Part shown: in pieces, positions 33,141 to 41,543 of the stretch
How positions within the stretch are numbered: the stretch's first letter is position 1
Layout: each line of letters starts with the position of its first letter
Assembly: GCF_031157315.1 (NCBI RefSeq)
Contig: NZ_JAVIFU010000044.1
Span: 1 to 60,534 of the forward strand
Origin: Paenibacillus sp. LHD-38
GTDB lineage: Bacteria > Bacillota > Bacilli > Paenibacillales > Paenibacillaceae
DNA length: 60,534 nt
Direction: 5' to 3'
The notes under the pieces: generated by a model
What the model was told of the DNA's origin: nothing
Databases searched by the model: none
Seen by the model: only the letters and a program-made list of their open reading frames with translations
Translations under genes and position numbers: made by a program

Positions 33141-34979
33141 TTACGAGATCGAAATCCCGCCTAAGCTGGCTCCATTTCTAAATAAGCGTTTGATATTTTC
33201 TTCCACTGCTGGGTCCGGAATCAGCGGCGGCGCTTGATGCGGTTTAACACGGGCATCGATAATGACGTTGTCGCAAGCCCAATGCTTATTTTCGTATTGG
33301 CTGTTAACGCCGTAAATATCATGTGAAGGATTGCTGCGAGTGAATGCTGCCCAGAGAAAATTATTCAAATCCGCGCTCATAAATGTACTGTCATCACAAA
33401 GAATGATGAACGGGCAGGAAGGGAGCGCGCCCTTTTCACTTATAGAACTGCTTAAGCCCTTCATTTCCTCCTGCGCTTCCGTATAATCCGTAAAGGCGGC
33501 ACCTTGTATCGCCACAATGCCAGGCATGACCAAAGCAGCTTTCTCAAACCCTGGAATCTCATTCAAAATGCCCGGAACCTCATGACACAGCTCTCTTTTC
33601 TTATCGCCGACTGCCGCGAAAACAACCTTGCTTCCGGTATTCAATCCCGTACCCGAATAATCAAGGGTATCTATGGTCGTATTGGTCTGAAAATGAATAT
33701 CCCTGCGAAGATTGATGCGTTCCAAGATAAAGGTTAGGAACTCCTCGATTTGATGCGTATCGATTGGTTTCTTATCCTCCGCCGCAATGAACAAATACTT
33801 GGCTAGGCTCAGCTGTCCCGTTCCTAATATCCGATTGGCAATGGTAAGTAGTTCCGCTGGCTGCTTTATCTCCTGATAAGGCGTATAACGTTCACTTCCA
33901 ATAGCAAACAGCAGCGGATGCACACCTGCAGCATCAACGGCATGAACCTCTTTTACCCCTGGAATTTCTTGTTTGATTGCCGATCCGGTCAGCTCATGAA
34001 TCAGTGCGCCAAACGCGGTATCTTCCTGCGGCGGTCTGCCAACGACGGTAAACGGAAAAACTGCGTTTTGCTTGGCATACACTTTATGCACTCGCATAAC
34101 CGGAAACGGATGCGTGAGGCTGTAGTAACCCAGATGATCGCCGAAAGGCCCCTCCGGCTTCGTCTCGCCTGGGTGAATCTCTCCCGTAATTACAAAATCC
34201 GCATCATGGCTTACGCAGAAACCGTCAACATAGCTGTAGCGGAAGCGCCGGCCTGAAAGCAAACCTGCAAAGGTCAGCTCGCTCATGCCTTCCGGCAAAG
34301 GCATAACAGCCGATAATGTGTGCGCAGGGGGACCGCCAATGAAGATACTCACCTTTAGGGGAGCTCCTTGTTTATTTGCCTTGTCCTGATGGATGCCAAT
34401 GCCGCGGTGAATCTGATAGTGGATGCCGACCTCTTTATTTAATTCATATTCGTTCCCGTTAAGCTGAACGCGGTACATCCCCAGATTGGAGTTCATGATG
34501 CCCGGCTTTTCCGGGTCCTCAGAATAAACTTGAGGAAGAGTGACGAAAGCTCCTCCATCCTCTTGCCAATGCTTGATGAGGGGCAGGTCGGCTATGTTAA
34601 TTTCCCGCATGGCAGCCGGCATGCCGTCTGATTTTTTTAAGGGCAGTGCATTTTTCGCCGCGAGTCCCGCCCCAATGTGTTTGAACGGATTTTTTAAAGC
34701 TTTCATCGGATCATTGCGCAGTGCAATGACATCTTGAACCGATTCCCAAGTTTTCCGGAAAATGAATTTACTGCGTTCAACCGTTCCGAAAAGGTTGGAC
34801 ACGGCACGGAATTTTGATCCTTTTACATTTTCAAACAACAACGCGGGACCGCCCGCTTCAAAAACCTTCATATGAATGGCAGCCATTTCAAGATGAGGGT
34901 CTACCTCTTCGCGAATACGAACCAAATGCCCGTTTTTCTCCAAATCAATGATGCATTCATCTAAATTGCGATATATCAT
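33141..34979 (-). CDS. UbiD-family decarboxylase
   Basis: A 612-residue (de)carboxylase of the UbiD family, which uses prenylated FMN made by a UbiX partner. Recognisable parts: N-terminal YRNLDECIIDLEKNGHLVRI, the metal/prFMN region GIHYQIHRGIGIH and IFIGGPPAHTLSAVMPLP, and the catalytic stretch EGPFGDHLGYYS followed by FTVVGRPPQEDTAFGALIHE. The length is greater than classic UbiD (about 500), as in the larger relatives linked to menaquinone or aromatic metabolism. ATG 34979 has GGAG upstream; the frame continues to 35015 without a good site. No UbiX gene is nearby. The substrate is unknown. Confidence 0.88.
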   Translation of the reverse strand: MIYRNLDECIIDLEKNGHLVRIREEVDPHLEMAAIHMKVFEAGGPALLFENVKGSKFRAVSNLFGTVERSKFIFRKTWESVQDVIALRNDPMKALKNPFKHIGAGLAAKNALPLKKSDGMPAAMREINIADLPLIKHWQEDGGAFVTLPQVYSEDPEKPGIMNSNLGMYRVQLNGNEYELNKEVGIHYQIHRGIGIHQDKANKQGAPLKVSIFIGGPPAHTLSAVMPLPEGMSELTFAGLLSGRRFRYSYVDGFCVSHDADFVITGEIHPGETKPEGPFGDHLGYYSLTHPFPVMRVHKVYAKQNAVFPFTVVGRPPQEDTAFGALIHELTGSAIKQEIPGVKEVHAVDAAGVHPLLFAIGSERYTPYQEIKQPAELLTIANRILGTGQLSLAKYLFIAAEDKKPIDTHQIEEFLTFILERINLRRDIHFQTNTTIDTLDYSGTGLNTGSKVVFAAVGDKKRELCHEVPGILNEIPGFEKAALVMPGIVAIQGAAFTDYTEAQEEMKGLSSSISEKGALPSCPFIILCDDSTFMSADLNNFLWAAFTRSNPSHDIYGVNSQYENKHWACDNVIIDARVKPHQAPPLIPDPAVEENIKRLFRNGASLGGISIS

Positions 34980-35199
34980 TTTGTTGCTCCAATCTATAAA
35001 AGGATATTTAGCCATGCTTAATTGCCCTGATAAAAATAAGCGATACTAGCTATTATAATATAAAAAAGGAAAGCGACCAATAAAACAGAAAACCACGTGC
35101 AAAACACGCGGTTGACTGATTCTATGTTATTCGTTTCAAATAATAATTCCATAAAATCAAGCTTGAATGGGGGAATGAAAAAAGCTTTAATTCTACATA

Positions 35200-35670
35200 T
35201 TAACCTTCATAGGCTTGTTTCAGAAGCGCGATGTCGATCTTATCCATTTGAAGCATCGCCTGCATGACTCTGCCTGATTTTTCAGCATCCTTGTCTTGAA
35301 GCATCTCGCCCAGCATCGTAGGAATGATCTGCCAGGATAAGCCGAACTTGTCCTTAAGCCAGCCGCATCGCTCCTTGGAGCCTCCCGCTGAGAGTTTCTC
35401 CCACAGCTCATCTACCTCTTGTTGCGTCTCGCAGCTTACGAACAGCGATATGGCAGGCGTGAAGGCGAAATGGGGGCCGCCGTTCAATGCCATAAATCGT
35501 TGACCTTCGATTTCAAATGTCCCGGATATGACAGCCCCCTTCCCTCCTGGACCGATTTCGCCACCCCGCGTAACGCTCTTTATGCTTGCGTTTTTAAAAA
35601 CAGAGATATAAAAAAGCATAGCTTCTTCCGCATTGTCATTGAACCATAAAAATGGCGTGATTTTTTGCAT
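35200..35670 (-). CDS. PhnB-like VOC-fold protein
   Basis: 156 residues of the vicinal-oxygen-chelate fold, in the subgroup once called 3-demethylubiquinone-9 methyltransferase-like. The pattern MQKITPFLWFNDNAEEAMLF, then SGTFEIEGQRFMALNGGPHF and LSWQIIPTMLGEML, is typical. Function is unknown; members are thought to bind metals or small molecules. ATG 35670 follows GAGAGGTG; a GTG at 35682 overlaps that site. It stands alone between UbiD and a DUF1801 gene. Confidence 0.9.
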   Translation of the reverse strand: MQKITPFLWFNDNAEEAMLFYISVFKNASIKSVTRGGEIGPGGKGAVISGTFEIEGQRFMALNGGPHFAFTPAISLFVSCETQQEVDELWEKLSAGGSKERCGWLKDKFGLSWQIIPTMLGEMLQDKDAEKSGRVMQAMLQMDKIDIALLKQAYEG

Positions 35671-35701
35671 ACCGCTTCGCACCTCTCATCATTTGTTTAA
35701 G

Positions 35702-36130
35702 CTACTCGGAGCTTGCAGCTGCGAGCCACTTCCGTATAATCTCCGTCAGCCTATCTCTCTTGTCTTCTACGTCCGCCATATTTGTAAACTTCAAAGTTGC
35801 CCGGTCATGAGCCGCCCATTCCAATAAACCAGACGTATCGTCAATGAAAGGTCCTTCTCCATTTCTTTCTCTTACTTTCGCGCCGCAGTGAAAAACGAGC
35901 ATGAAATATCCTTTACCTCGCAGGTTAAACGTGATTCTATCCTCATTGTCCACGCAAAAGCTTGGCGCATTCCACTTGATATGCTCATGCAATTGCTGAT
36001 CTGCGCTTAGGATAATAGTTCTGACCGCTGCTATTTCCTGTTTTTGAGGATGCTCAAGCTTTTGCATGAAGTCTGCTACCTGCTGCTCGCCGGTCATTGT
36101 TGATTTAGCTTTATTGCTTGTCCTATTCAT
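35702..36130 (-). CDS. DUF1801 (YdhG-like) protein
   Basis: A 142-residue protein with VADFMQKLEHPQKQEIAAVR, then HEHIKWNAPSFCVDNEDRIT and a C-terminal RLTEIIRKWLAA. The KWxxPSF core is the mark of DUF1801, a small alpha/beta family of unknown function. It starts at ATG 36130 with GGAGG just upstream, and overlaps the end of the preceding gene (stop at 36123) by eight bases, so translation of the two is coupled. Confidence 0.85.
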   Translation of the reverse strand: MNRTSNKAKSTMTGEQQVADFMQKLEHPQKQEIAAVRTIILSADQQLHEHIKWNAPSFCVDNEDRITFNLRGKGYFMLVFHCGAKVRERNGEGPFIDDTSGLLEWAAHDRATLKFTNMADVEDKRDRLTEIIRKWLAAASSE

Positions 36131-36341
36131 CCGCTTCTTCCTCCCAAATAAAGCGCGCAATAGATACTGCCCCTTCATGAGGCGTTCCCATCCCTCTCCA
36201 CCCGCATGTCGTTATGTTCCAGCTGCCGTCATCAGCACAGATTAAGCTGTGATCATTAACATAGCCACCTGTTTTCACCGGTTGAAAAAGCAGCTCCCAA
36301 GGCCCTTCTTGCACAGGAATAAGCTTGCGATTCTTTTCCAT
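36123..36341 (-). CDS. Short protein resembling the start of a glycosidase-like propeller
   Basis: 72 residues. GPWELLFQPVKTGGYVNDHS followed by DGSWNITTCGW is like the first blade of GH43/GH32-type five-bladed propellers, where a similar INDH/DGxWH pattern occurs. The rest of such a domain is missing, so it is either a truncated relic or an unrelated small protein. The ATG at 36341 has GGGAGAC upstream, and it overlaps the DUF1801 gene. Confidence 0.5.
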   Translation of the reverse strand: MEKNRKLIPVQEGPWELLFQPVKTGGYVNDHSLICADDGSWNITTCGWRGMGTPHEGAVSIARFIWEEEADE

Positions 36342-36472
36342 AAACGTCTCCCTTCGGCGCTAAAATGACTTGTAATTCATTCCTTCATTACCCAATTATA
36401 GCTGCATTCCGCCCCGATGGTAAGCGCTCTCCAAGCAGCCTTTAAATTTAAATAAAAACGACACTTACATAC

Positions 36473-36483
36473 ACCTAATAGGT
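36473..36483. promoter_or_regulatory. Possible PadR operator
   Basis: ACCTAATAGGT is a perfect 5-1-5 palindrome flanked by ACAT and ATGT, about 43 bases before the PadR-like gene at 36526. Its position fits autoregulation. Weak evidence. Confidence 0.35.
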
Positions 36484-36525
36484 ATGTTATGATTGGCTTA
36501 TTACTAAAATTAGGAAGTGATTTCC

Positions 36526-37077
36526 ATGGCGTTTGTTATTTTAGGGCTGCTCATGCTTCGCAATCTATCGCAATACGATATCAGAAACGTGCTTCAGCAA
36601 AAAATATCTCCCTTTATAAGCGCAAGTCTCGGGAGCATACAAGCAGCATTAAAGAAATTGGAGAATGATGGCCATGTAACCTTTCAAGAGGTCACCGAGA
36701 ACGGCCGAAGAAAAAAGCTTTATACATTGAACGACTTAGGAAGAGAACATTTTATGGAATGGATGCTTTCTTCTATTACGCCAAGCCGTTTCGAGCAAGA
36801 GGTAACAACTCGATTGTTTTTTTTAGGGTTTATGACACCTGCAGAGCGTCTAGCCATTATAAGAGCAGTCGTTGCACAATTAGAAACCTCTGTTCAGGAA
36901 TTCAGTGCTGCCTCTGTTGAGGCAAATCGGAAAGAAGTCCCTGAGAATGTCACTTCAGTCGTAGCCTACCAACTTAAAACTTTAGATTTAGGACTCTATT
37001 ATCACCAAAGCATGTTGACCTGGTTTGAAAAATTCGCAATGGAACTGGAGGCTGAGCTAGGTGGAGAGCAAACTTAA
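36526..37077 (+). CDS. PadR-family transcriptional regulator
   Basis: 183 residues. The N-terminal winged helix reads AFVILGLLMLRNLSQYDIRN, then SLGSIQAALKKLENDGHVTF with wing ENGRRKKLYTLNDLG. The C-terminal half is helical, as in PadR subfamily-2 or AphA-like proteins. ATG 36526 is preceded by AGGAAG with eight bases between; an upstream in-frame GTG overlaps this site. The downstream hydrolase gene overlaps its 3' end by 17 bases, so this is a two-gene operon and the hydrolase is the likely target. Confidence 0.88.
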   Translation: MAFVILGLLMLRNLSQYDIRNVLQQKISPFISASLGSIQAALKKLENDGHVTFQEVTENGRRKKLYTLNDLGREHFMEWMLSSITPSRFEQEVTTRLFFLGFMTPAERLAIIRAVVAQLETSVQEFSAASVEANRKEVPENVTSVVAYQLKTLDLGLYYHQSMLTWFEKFAMELEAELGGEQT

Positions 37078-37870
37078 GAGAAAAACAAGCCAGATGGGTC
37101 AAAAGGGTCAACTGACTTATTTTATGTTTGAAAATGAAGGTAAAGATACCCTTTTGATGCTTCATCCCGCATTTGCTGACCACACGATATTCGAAAACCA
37201 GCTTGCTTATTTTAAAAATAACTATCAAATCATCGTGATCGATCTGCCTGGTCACGGCAATCGGAATAATCATATCGGAGTATCTAAAATGACCATAAAA
37301 GATATGCCTGAGGCGATAAGCCAAATTTTATCTGAAAACAACTTGGATGCCTGTCATGTGCTCGGTGTCTCCATGGGTTCGCTTGTCGCACAGGCGTTTG
37401 CTGATCGTTGTCCGCATCAGGTAAAGTCGGTCATTATCGTTGGAGGATATTCCATTCATAAAGCGAATGAGCAGGTATTGAGGAGGCAAAAAACCGAAGG
37501 GTTAAAATGGATGCTGTATCTTCTATTCTCAATGAAAAGGTTCAGAAATCATGTGACTTCCGTTTCCTGCTTCACTGCTGCCGGCCGAGAAAGCTTTGCG
37601 CGGGGAGCCCAGCATTTTAACAGAAGCTCCTTTACCGCAATGGCTGGAATGAACACATTCTTTATCCGTAAGGATACGCCAATGCCTTATCCCCTTCTGA
37701 TCATCGTGGGCGAATATGATCTTCAAATCATTAAAGAAGCAGCTATCGAACTTCAAAAGTTAGAGAAAGAGGTTCAATTGGTATTTTTGGAGGAGGCGGG
37801 GCACTGCGCAAATGCAGATGCCCCCAATACCTTCAACCGGCTGTTAGAGCGCTTTTTATTGGAGATCTAA
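37061..37870 (+). CDS. Alpha/beta-fold hydrolase
   Basis: A 269-residue enzyme. The nucleophile is Ser104 in GVSMGS; the acid Asp is in IIVGEYDLQ (about 220) and the catalytic His in EEAGHCAN (about 246). IVIDLPGHG marks the oxyanion side. It begins at GTG 37061 within the end of the PadR gene, with GGAGGC nine bases upstream. Members are esterases, lactonases or similar. It is convergent with the GNAT-nitrilase gene, only one base apart. Confidence 0.9.
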   Translation: MESKLKRKTSQMGQKGQLTYFMFENEGKDTLLMLHPAFADHTIFENQLAYFKNNYQIIVIDLPGHGNRNNHIGVSKMTIKDMPEAISQILSENNLDACHVLGVSMGSLVAQAFADRCPHQVKSVIIVGGYSIHKANEQVLRRQKTEGLKWMLYLLFSMKRFRNHVTSVSCFTAAGRESFARGAQHFNRSSFTAMAGMNTFFIRKDTPMPYPLLIIVGEYDLQIIKEAAIELQKLEKEVQLVFLEEAGHCANADAPNTFNRLLERFLLEI

Positions 37871-37871
37871 T

Positions 37872-39410
37872 TTAAGATCGAATTTGAAGCGAATAAATAT
37901 CTGTTCGACGATCACGGAAGGTGAGTACATCCGTCGATTTGCGATGACGCTGCAAGATTTCCATATCCACCTCGGCCATAATAACCGTTTCTGTATTTTC
38001 ACTGCATTCTCCTGCAATGCCATCTCGCGGGAACGAAAAGTCGGCAGGTGTGTATACACCTGACTGTGCATACTGAATATCCACGTTGTCCACATGCGTA
38101 AGATTGCCTACCGTTCCCGCAGTAACGGTAAACACCTGATTCTCAATCGCCCTAGCTTGCGCACAATATTTGATACGGAGAAAGGCTTGGCGATCCTCTG
38201 CGCAGAAAGGGACAAATATAATTTGAGCGCCCTCCTCTGCCACAATTCGCGAGACTTCCGGATATTCAATATCACTGCTAAGCTGGATCGATATTTTACC
38301 GCAATCGGTATCGAATACTTCCAGCTTCGTGCCGCCATTTATCCCCCACCACTTGCGTTCATTCGGTGAAATATGAAGCTTATACTGCTGCTCGATGGTC
38401 CCATCGCGCCGAAATAGATGGCCGACGTTATAGATCCGATTATTTTCTTCGACGAAATGGGAGCCTCCAATAATGTTTACGTTGTACTTAACCGCTAATT
38501 CGGAGAATAACTCGACATACTGCACAGTAAACGTGGTCAGTTTCCGTATGGCAAGGCTTGGCGAGCGTTCCTCCAAGAAAGAAAGCAGCTGCATCGTAAA
38601 ATTTTCCGGGAAAACGGCAAAGTCCGATTTATAATCCGCCGAGACATCGACGTAATGCTCGCACTGGGTCGCAAACTCCTCAAAGGAATCGATTTTTTTC
38701 ATCATATATTGAATGACGCAAATTCGAACGGGAAATGACAGCTTATAGTGTGTCTTGCTATTGCTCGGCTTATAGTCGATATTGTTCCATTCCAGCAAAG
38801 CGGCGAAGTTTTTCGAGTCATCGTCATCGGGCAAATAATTCGTAATAATTCGCTTTAACGTGAAGCCATTCATCATTTGAAAGGTGAGAACAGGATCGTA
38901 AATATTTTGCTGCAGCACTTCTTCCGCATATTCTCTAGGCGTCATTTTGTCGCTATGCTTGTGATACCCCGGAATACGTCCCCCGACGATAATTCCTCTA
39001 AGATTCAGCTTTTCTGCCAACCGCTTGCGGGCCTCATACAGCCGTCTGCCAATTTTCATTCGGCGATAGTCTGAATGGACCATGACTTCCATGCCGTACA
39101 AGCTTCCGCCATGCGGGTTGTGGTTGCGGATATAGCCCTTATCCGTAATTTCCGAATACGTATGCTGCTCTAAATAATCATCGAAATTAACGGTCAAGCT
39201 TGAACAGGAGCCGATGATTTCGCCATCCAGCTCTACACATATTTGCCCCTCGGGAAAAATACGTATATGACTTTCCAATTGTTCAATCTTCCAAGGAATC
39301 ATATTCGGAAAACAAATATGCTGCAGCGCAATAATTTTCGCAAAATCTGCCGGTCCAATGTTACGGATAATTACCTTCTTTTCAAATTGTGAAATTTGAT
39401 CCGATGTCAT
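37872..39410 (-). CDS. GNAT acetyltransferase fused to a nitrilase-like hydrolase (YhcX type)
   Basis: 512 residues from ATG 39410, which has GGGGAG just upstream; this fits the length I recall for Bacillus YhcX. The first ~200 residues are an acetyltransferase domain with the acetyl-CoA loop VHSDYRRMKIGRRLYEAR. The second part is a carbon-nitrogen hydrolase: the Glu is in AVFPENF, the Lys in YKLHISPNE. Where the catalytic Cys normally stands (CYDxxFPE), the sequence reads SSDIEYPE, with AGC AGT codons on the DNA. This would remove the usual nucleophile. The acyl donor and substrate are unknown. It is a single gene ending at the hydrolase gene. Confidence 0.87.
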   Translation of the reverse strand: MTSDQISQFEKKVIIRNIGPADFAKIIALQHICFPNMIPWKIEQLESHIRIFPEGQICVELDGEIIGSCSSLTVNFDDYLEQHTYSEITDKGYIRNHNPHGGSLYGMEVMVHSDYRRMKIGRRLYEARKRLAEKLNLRGIIVGGRIPGYHKHSDKMTPREYAEEVLQQNIYDPVLTFQMMNGFTLKRIITNYLPDDDDSKNFAALLEWNNIDYKPSNSKTHYKLSFPVRICVIQYMMKKIDSFEEFATQCEHYVDVSADYKSDFAVFPENFTMQLLSFLEERSPSLAIRKLTTFTVQYVELFSELAVKYNVNIIGGSHFVEENNRIYNVGHLFRRDGTIEQQYKLHISPNERKWWGINGGTKLEVFDTDCGKISIQLSSDIEYPEVSRIVAEEGAQIIFVPFCAEDRQAFLRIKYCAQARAIENQVFTVTAGTVGNLTHVDNVDIQYAQSGVYTPADFSFPRDGIAGECSENTETVIMAEVDMEILQRHRKSTDVLTFRDRRTDIYSLQIRS

Positions 39411-39592
39411 ATACTCTCCCCATTCAAGCGGTAGTTTGAGTTCATCATACAAGGCGACTTTCATACAGGTATTAATGGATGGTCATCGGATTGTAAATTT
39501 TTAACCGAAAAGGTTGTCCATTTCCTTATGTTTCTTCACCTGCCTATATTCTTACTTGAATCTGGACCAGCTATTCATCTATGCAAGCCTAA

Positions 39593-39634
39593 AAAACGCA
39601 GGATAACGGATCTATCATCCGCATCCTGCGTTTT
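39593..39634 (-). terminator. Terminator of the sugar ABC transporter operon
   Basis: AAAACGCAGGAT (39593-39604) pairs with ATCCTGCGTTTT (39623-39634), with an inner CGGAT/ATCCG stem; it lies directly after the permease stop codon at 39638. Confidence 0.9.
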
Positions 39635-39637
39635 CTG

Positions 39638-40531
39638 TCAGCCTTTTACGGAACCAATCATAACGCCTTTCTCAAAATATTTTTGAAGGAAAGGATAGAG
39701 CACCAAAATCGGCAAAGTCGATACGATGATAACCCCGTATTTGATTTGGTCCGCATACTTTTGCGCGTAGCCCCCAGCGTTCCCGCCGGAGCCAGCTCCA
39801 TTTTGAAAAACCTGGTTAGATAAAAGGATATCTCTTAAAATAATTTGCAGCGGCTGCAGCTTATTGTCCCGAATATAAATCAATCCAGTAAAGAAATCAT
39901 TCCAATGGCCGACTAAATAATACAGTCCAACGACTGATATTAAAGCTTTTGACAACGGGAGCGCGATTTTGATAAAAAATCCGAAATGGGAGCAGCCGTC
40001 GATGGCCGCCGCTTCATACAATTCGGAAGGCAAAGACGACTCAAAAAACGTTCTTGCGATAATGAGGTAAAACACATTCACGCAAAACGGCAGGATAAAC
40101 ATCAAAGCCGTATTGGTTAAGTGAAGGTCCTTCATCAGCAAGTAAGTCGGAATCAAGCCTCCATTAAAGAACATGGTGATAACAAATAACAGCATGATAA
40201 TCCGTCTCGCCCGGAATTCACGTCTGGACAGCACGTAGGCTGCCGGTAAGGTGATCAACAAATTGACCAGCGTGCCTGCAAACGTATAAAAAACCGTATT
40301 GCGGTATCCGTTCCATATACGCTCGTCCTGAAAGATTTGATTGTAACCGAAAAAGCTGATATTTTTGGGCATGAACAGCACTTTTCCGGTCGAAACAAGA
40401 GTTGAGTCGCTGATCGAGGCGATGATAATAAAGTAAAGCGGATAAACAATGGCCAAAAAGATCAGCGCGCACATCACGAATAATACGATTCGAAATACAA
40501 GTTCACTACCGCTTACACGGTTATGGACCAT
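39638..40531 (-). CDS. Carbohydrate ABC transporter permease (LplC/YtcP type)
   Basis: 297 residues with about six helices. The cytoplasmic EAA loop is YEAAAIDGCSHFGFFIKIAL, and the C-terminal end YFEKGVMIGSVKG is standard for this group of CUT1 permeases. ATG 40531 is preceded by AAGGAGGAG; the longer frame has no site. It is the last gene of an operon with a second permease and a lipoprotein. No ATPase gene is nearby; in Bacillales these permeases share a general ATPase (MsmX). Confidence 0.93.
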   Translation of the reverse strand: MVHNRVSGSELVFRIVLFVMCALIFLAIVYPLYFIIIASISDSTLVSTGKVLFMPKNISFFGYNQIFQDERIWNGYRNTVFYTFAGTLVNLLITLPAAYVLSRREFRARRIIMLLFVITMFFNGGLIPTYLLMKDLHLTNTALMFILPFCVNVFYLIIARTFFESSLPSELYEAAAIDGCSHFGFFIKIALPLSKALISVVGLYYLVGHWNDFFTGLIYIRDNKLQPLQIILRDILLSNQVFQNGAGSGGNAGGYAQKYADQIKYGVIIVSTLPILVLYPFLQKYFEKGVMIGSVKG

Positions 40532-40555
40532 AACCACTCCTCCTTCGACAGCCAT

Positions 40556-41467
40556 TTAGAATAAACTCGTATTGGAAGCTTTTTTTGAAATGGCATTCAT
40601 CGCAAACAAGAAAACAAAATTAATCAAGGTATTAAACAAACCAATCGCCGAAGCGTAGCTAAACTGATTGGATACGATACCGATCTTGTACACATAGGTA
40701 GCAATAACCTCCGAAACAGGCAGGTTTAATGAATTTTGCATCAGAAAGATTTTCTCAAAGCCTGTGCTTAGTATATTTCCCATGCTAAGAATGAACAGAA
40801 TGACGATCGTCGGGATAAGAGCAGGGAAATCGATGTAACGAATCGTTTGCCATCTGCTGGCCCCATCCATTTTCGCCGAATCATATAGCTGCGGATCCAC
40901 CGTCGAAAGCGCCGCTAGATAGATGATGCTGTTCCATCCGCAATGCTGCCAAATATCGGAAATGATATTAACCGGAATAAACGTAGAGGTTGAAGCAAGC
41001 AAATTGATATGCCCAAAACCGATGGACTTCATGAAATATCCGACTATGCCCGTTTCCGGCGATAACAGGACATTCAGCATACCCACCAGTACGATTATCG
41101 AAATAAAGTGAGGCAAATAAACCGTCGTCTGCATCAGCTGCTTCATTTTTTTCCTGCGAATTTGATTGAGTACTAACGCTAAAATGATCGGTGCGGGAAA
41201 TCCGATTATGATCGCTGTGAAGCTGATAAAGAACGTATTGGTCAGGAGATCGACAAACAAAAAGCTATCGATAAATTGCTTGAAATAAAATAAACCCCGC
41301 CATTCTCCTCCGGTAAGCCCTTTGCTGAAATCGAAATCCCTGAATGCCAATTGAATGCCGTACATGGGAATATAGTTGAATACGAAAATAACGGCTATTG
41401 CCGGAAATATCATCAACCACAATTGAATATCTCGTTTGAAGGTGCTGAAGATCGACCAAGAGCCCAT
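40556..41467 (-). CDS. Carbohydrate ABC transporter permease (LplB type)
   Basis: 303 residues, about six helices. The N-terminus WLMIFPAIAVIFVFNYIPMYG and the following FRDFDFSKGLTGGEWRGL are typical of LplB, and the EAA loop is YDSAKMDGASRWQTIRYIDF. Start at 41467 after AAGGGGG. It lies between the lipoprotein binding protein gene and the second permease gene (25-base gap), and forms the heterodimeric channel with the latter. Confidence 0.93.
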   Translation of the reverse strand: MGSWSIFSTFKRDIQLWLMIFPAIAVIFVFNYIPMYGIQLAFRDFDFSKGLTGGEWRGLFYFKQFIDSFLFVDLLTNTFFISFTAIIIGFPAPIILALVLNQIRRKKMKQLMQTTVYLPHFISIIVLVGMLNVLLSPETGIVGYFMKSIGFGHINLLASTSTFIPVNIISDIWQHCGWNSIIYLAALSTVDPQLYDSAKMDGASRWQTIRYIDFPALIPTIVILFILSMGNILSTGFEKIFLMQNSLNLPVSEVIATYVYKIGIVSNQFSYASAIGLFNTLINFVFLFAMNAISKKASNTSLF

Positions 41468-41543
41468 AAGAAATTCCCCCTTCTTTTTGAAAAGAAGCTA
41501 TACCCTGTTTAAGAGCGGCATAGCTCCCTGCATCACGTCTTTT

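Noticed and set aside
36123..36341. Complete GH43/GH32 glycosidase
   Set aside because: Only the first blade-like 70 residues exist; the catalytic residues of later blades are absent.
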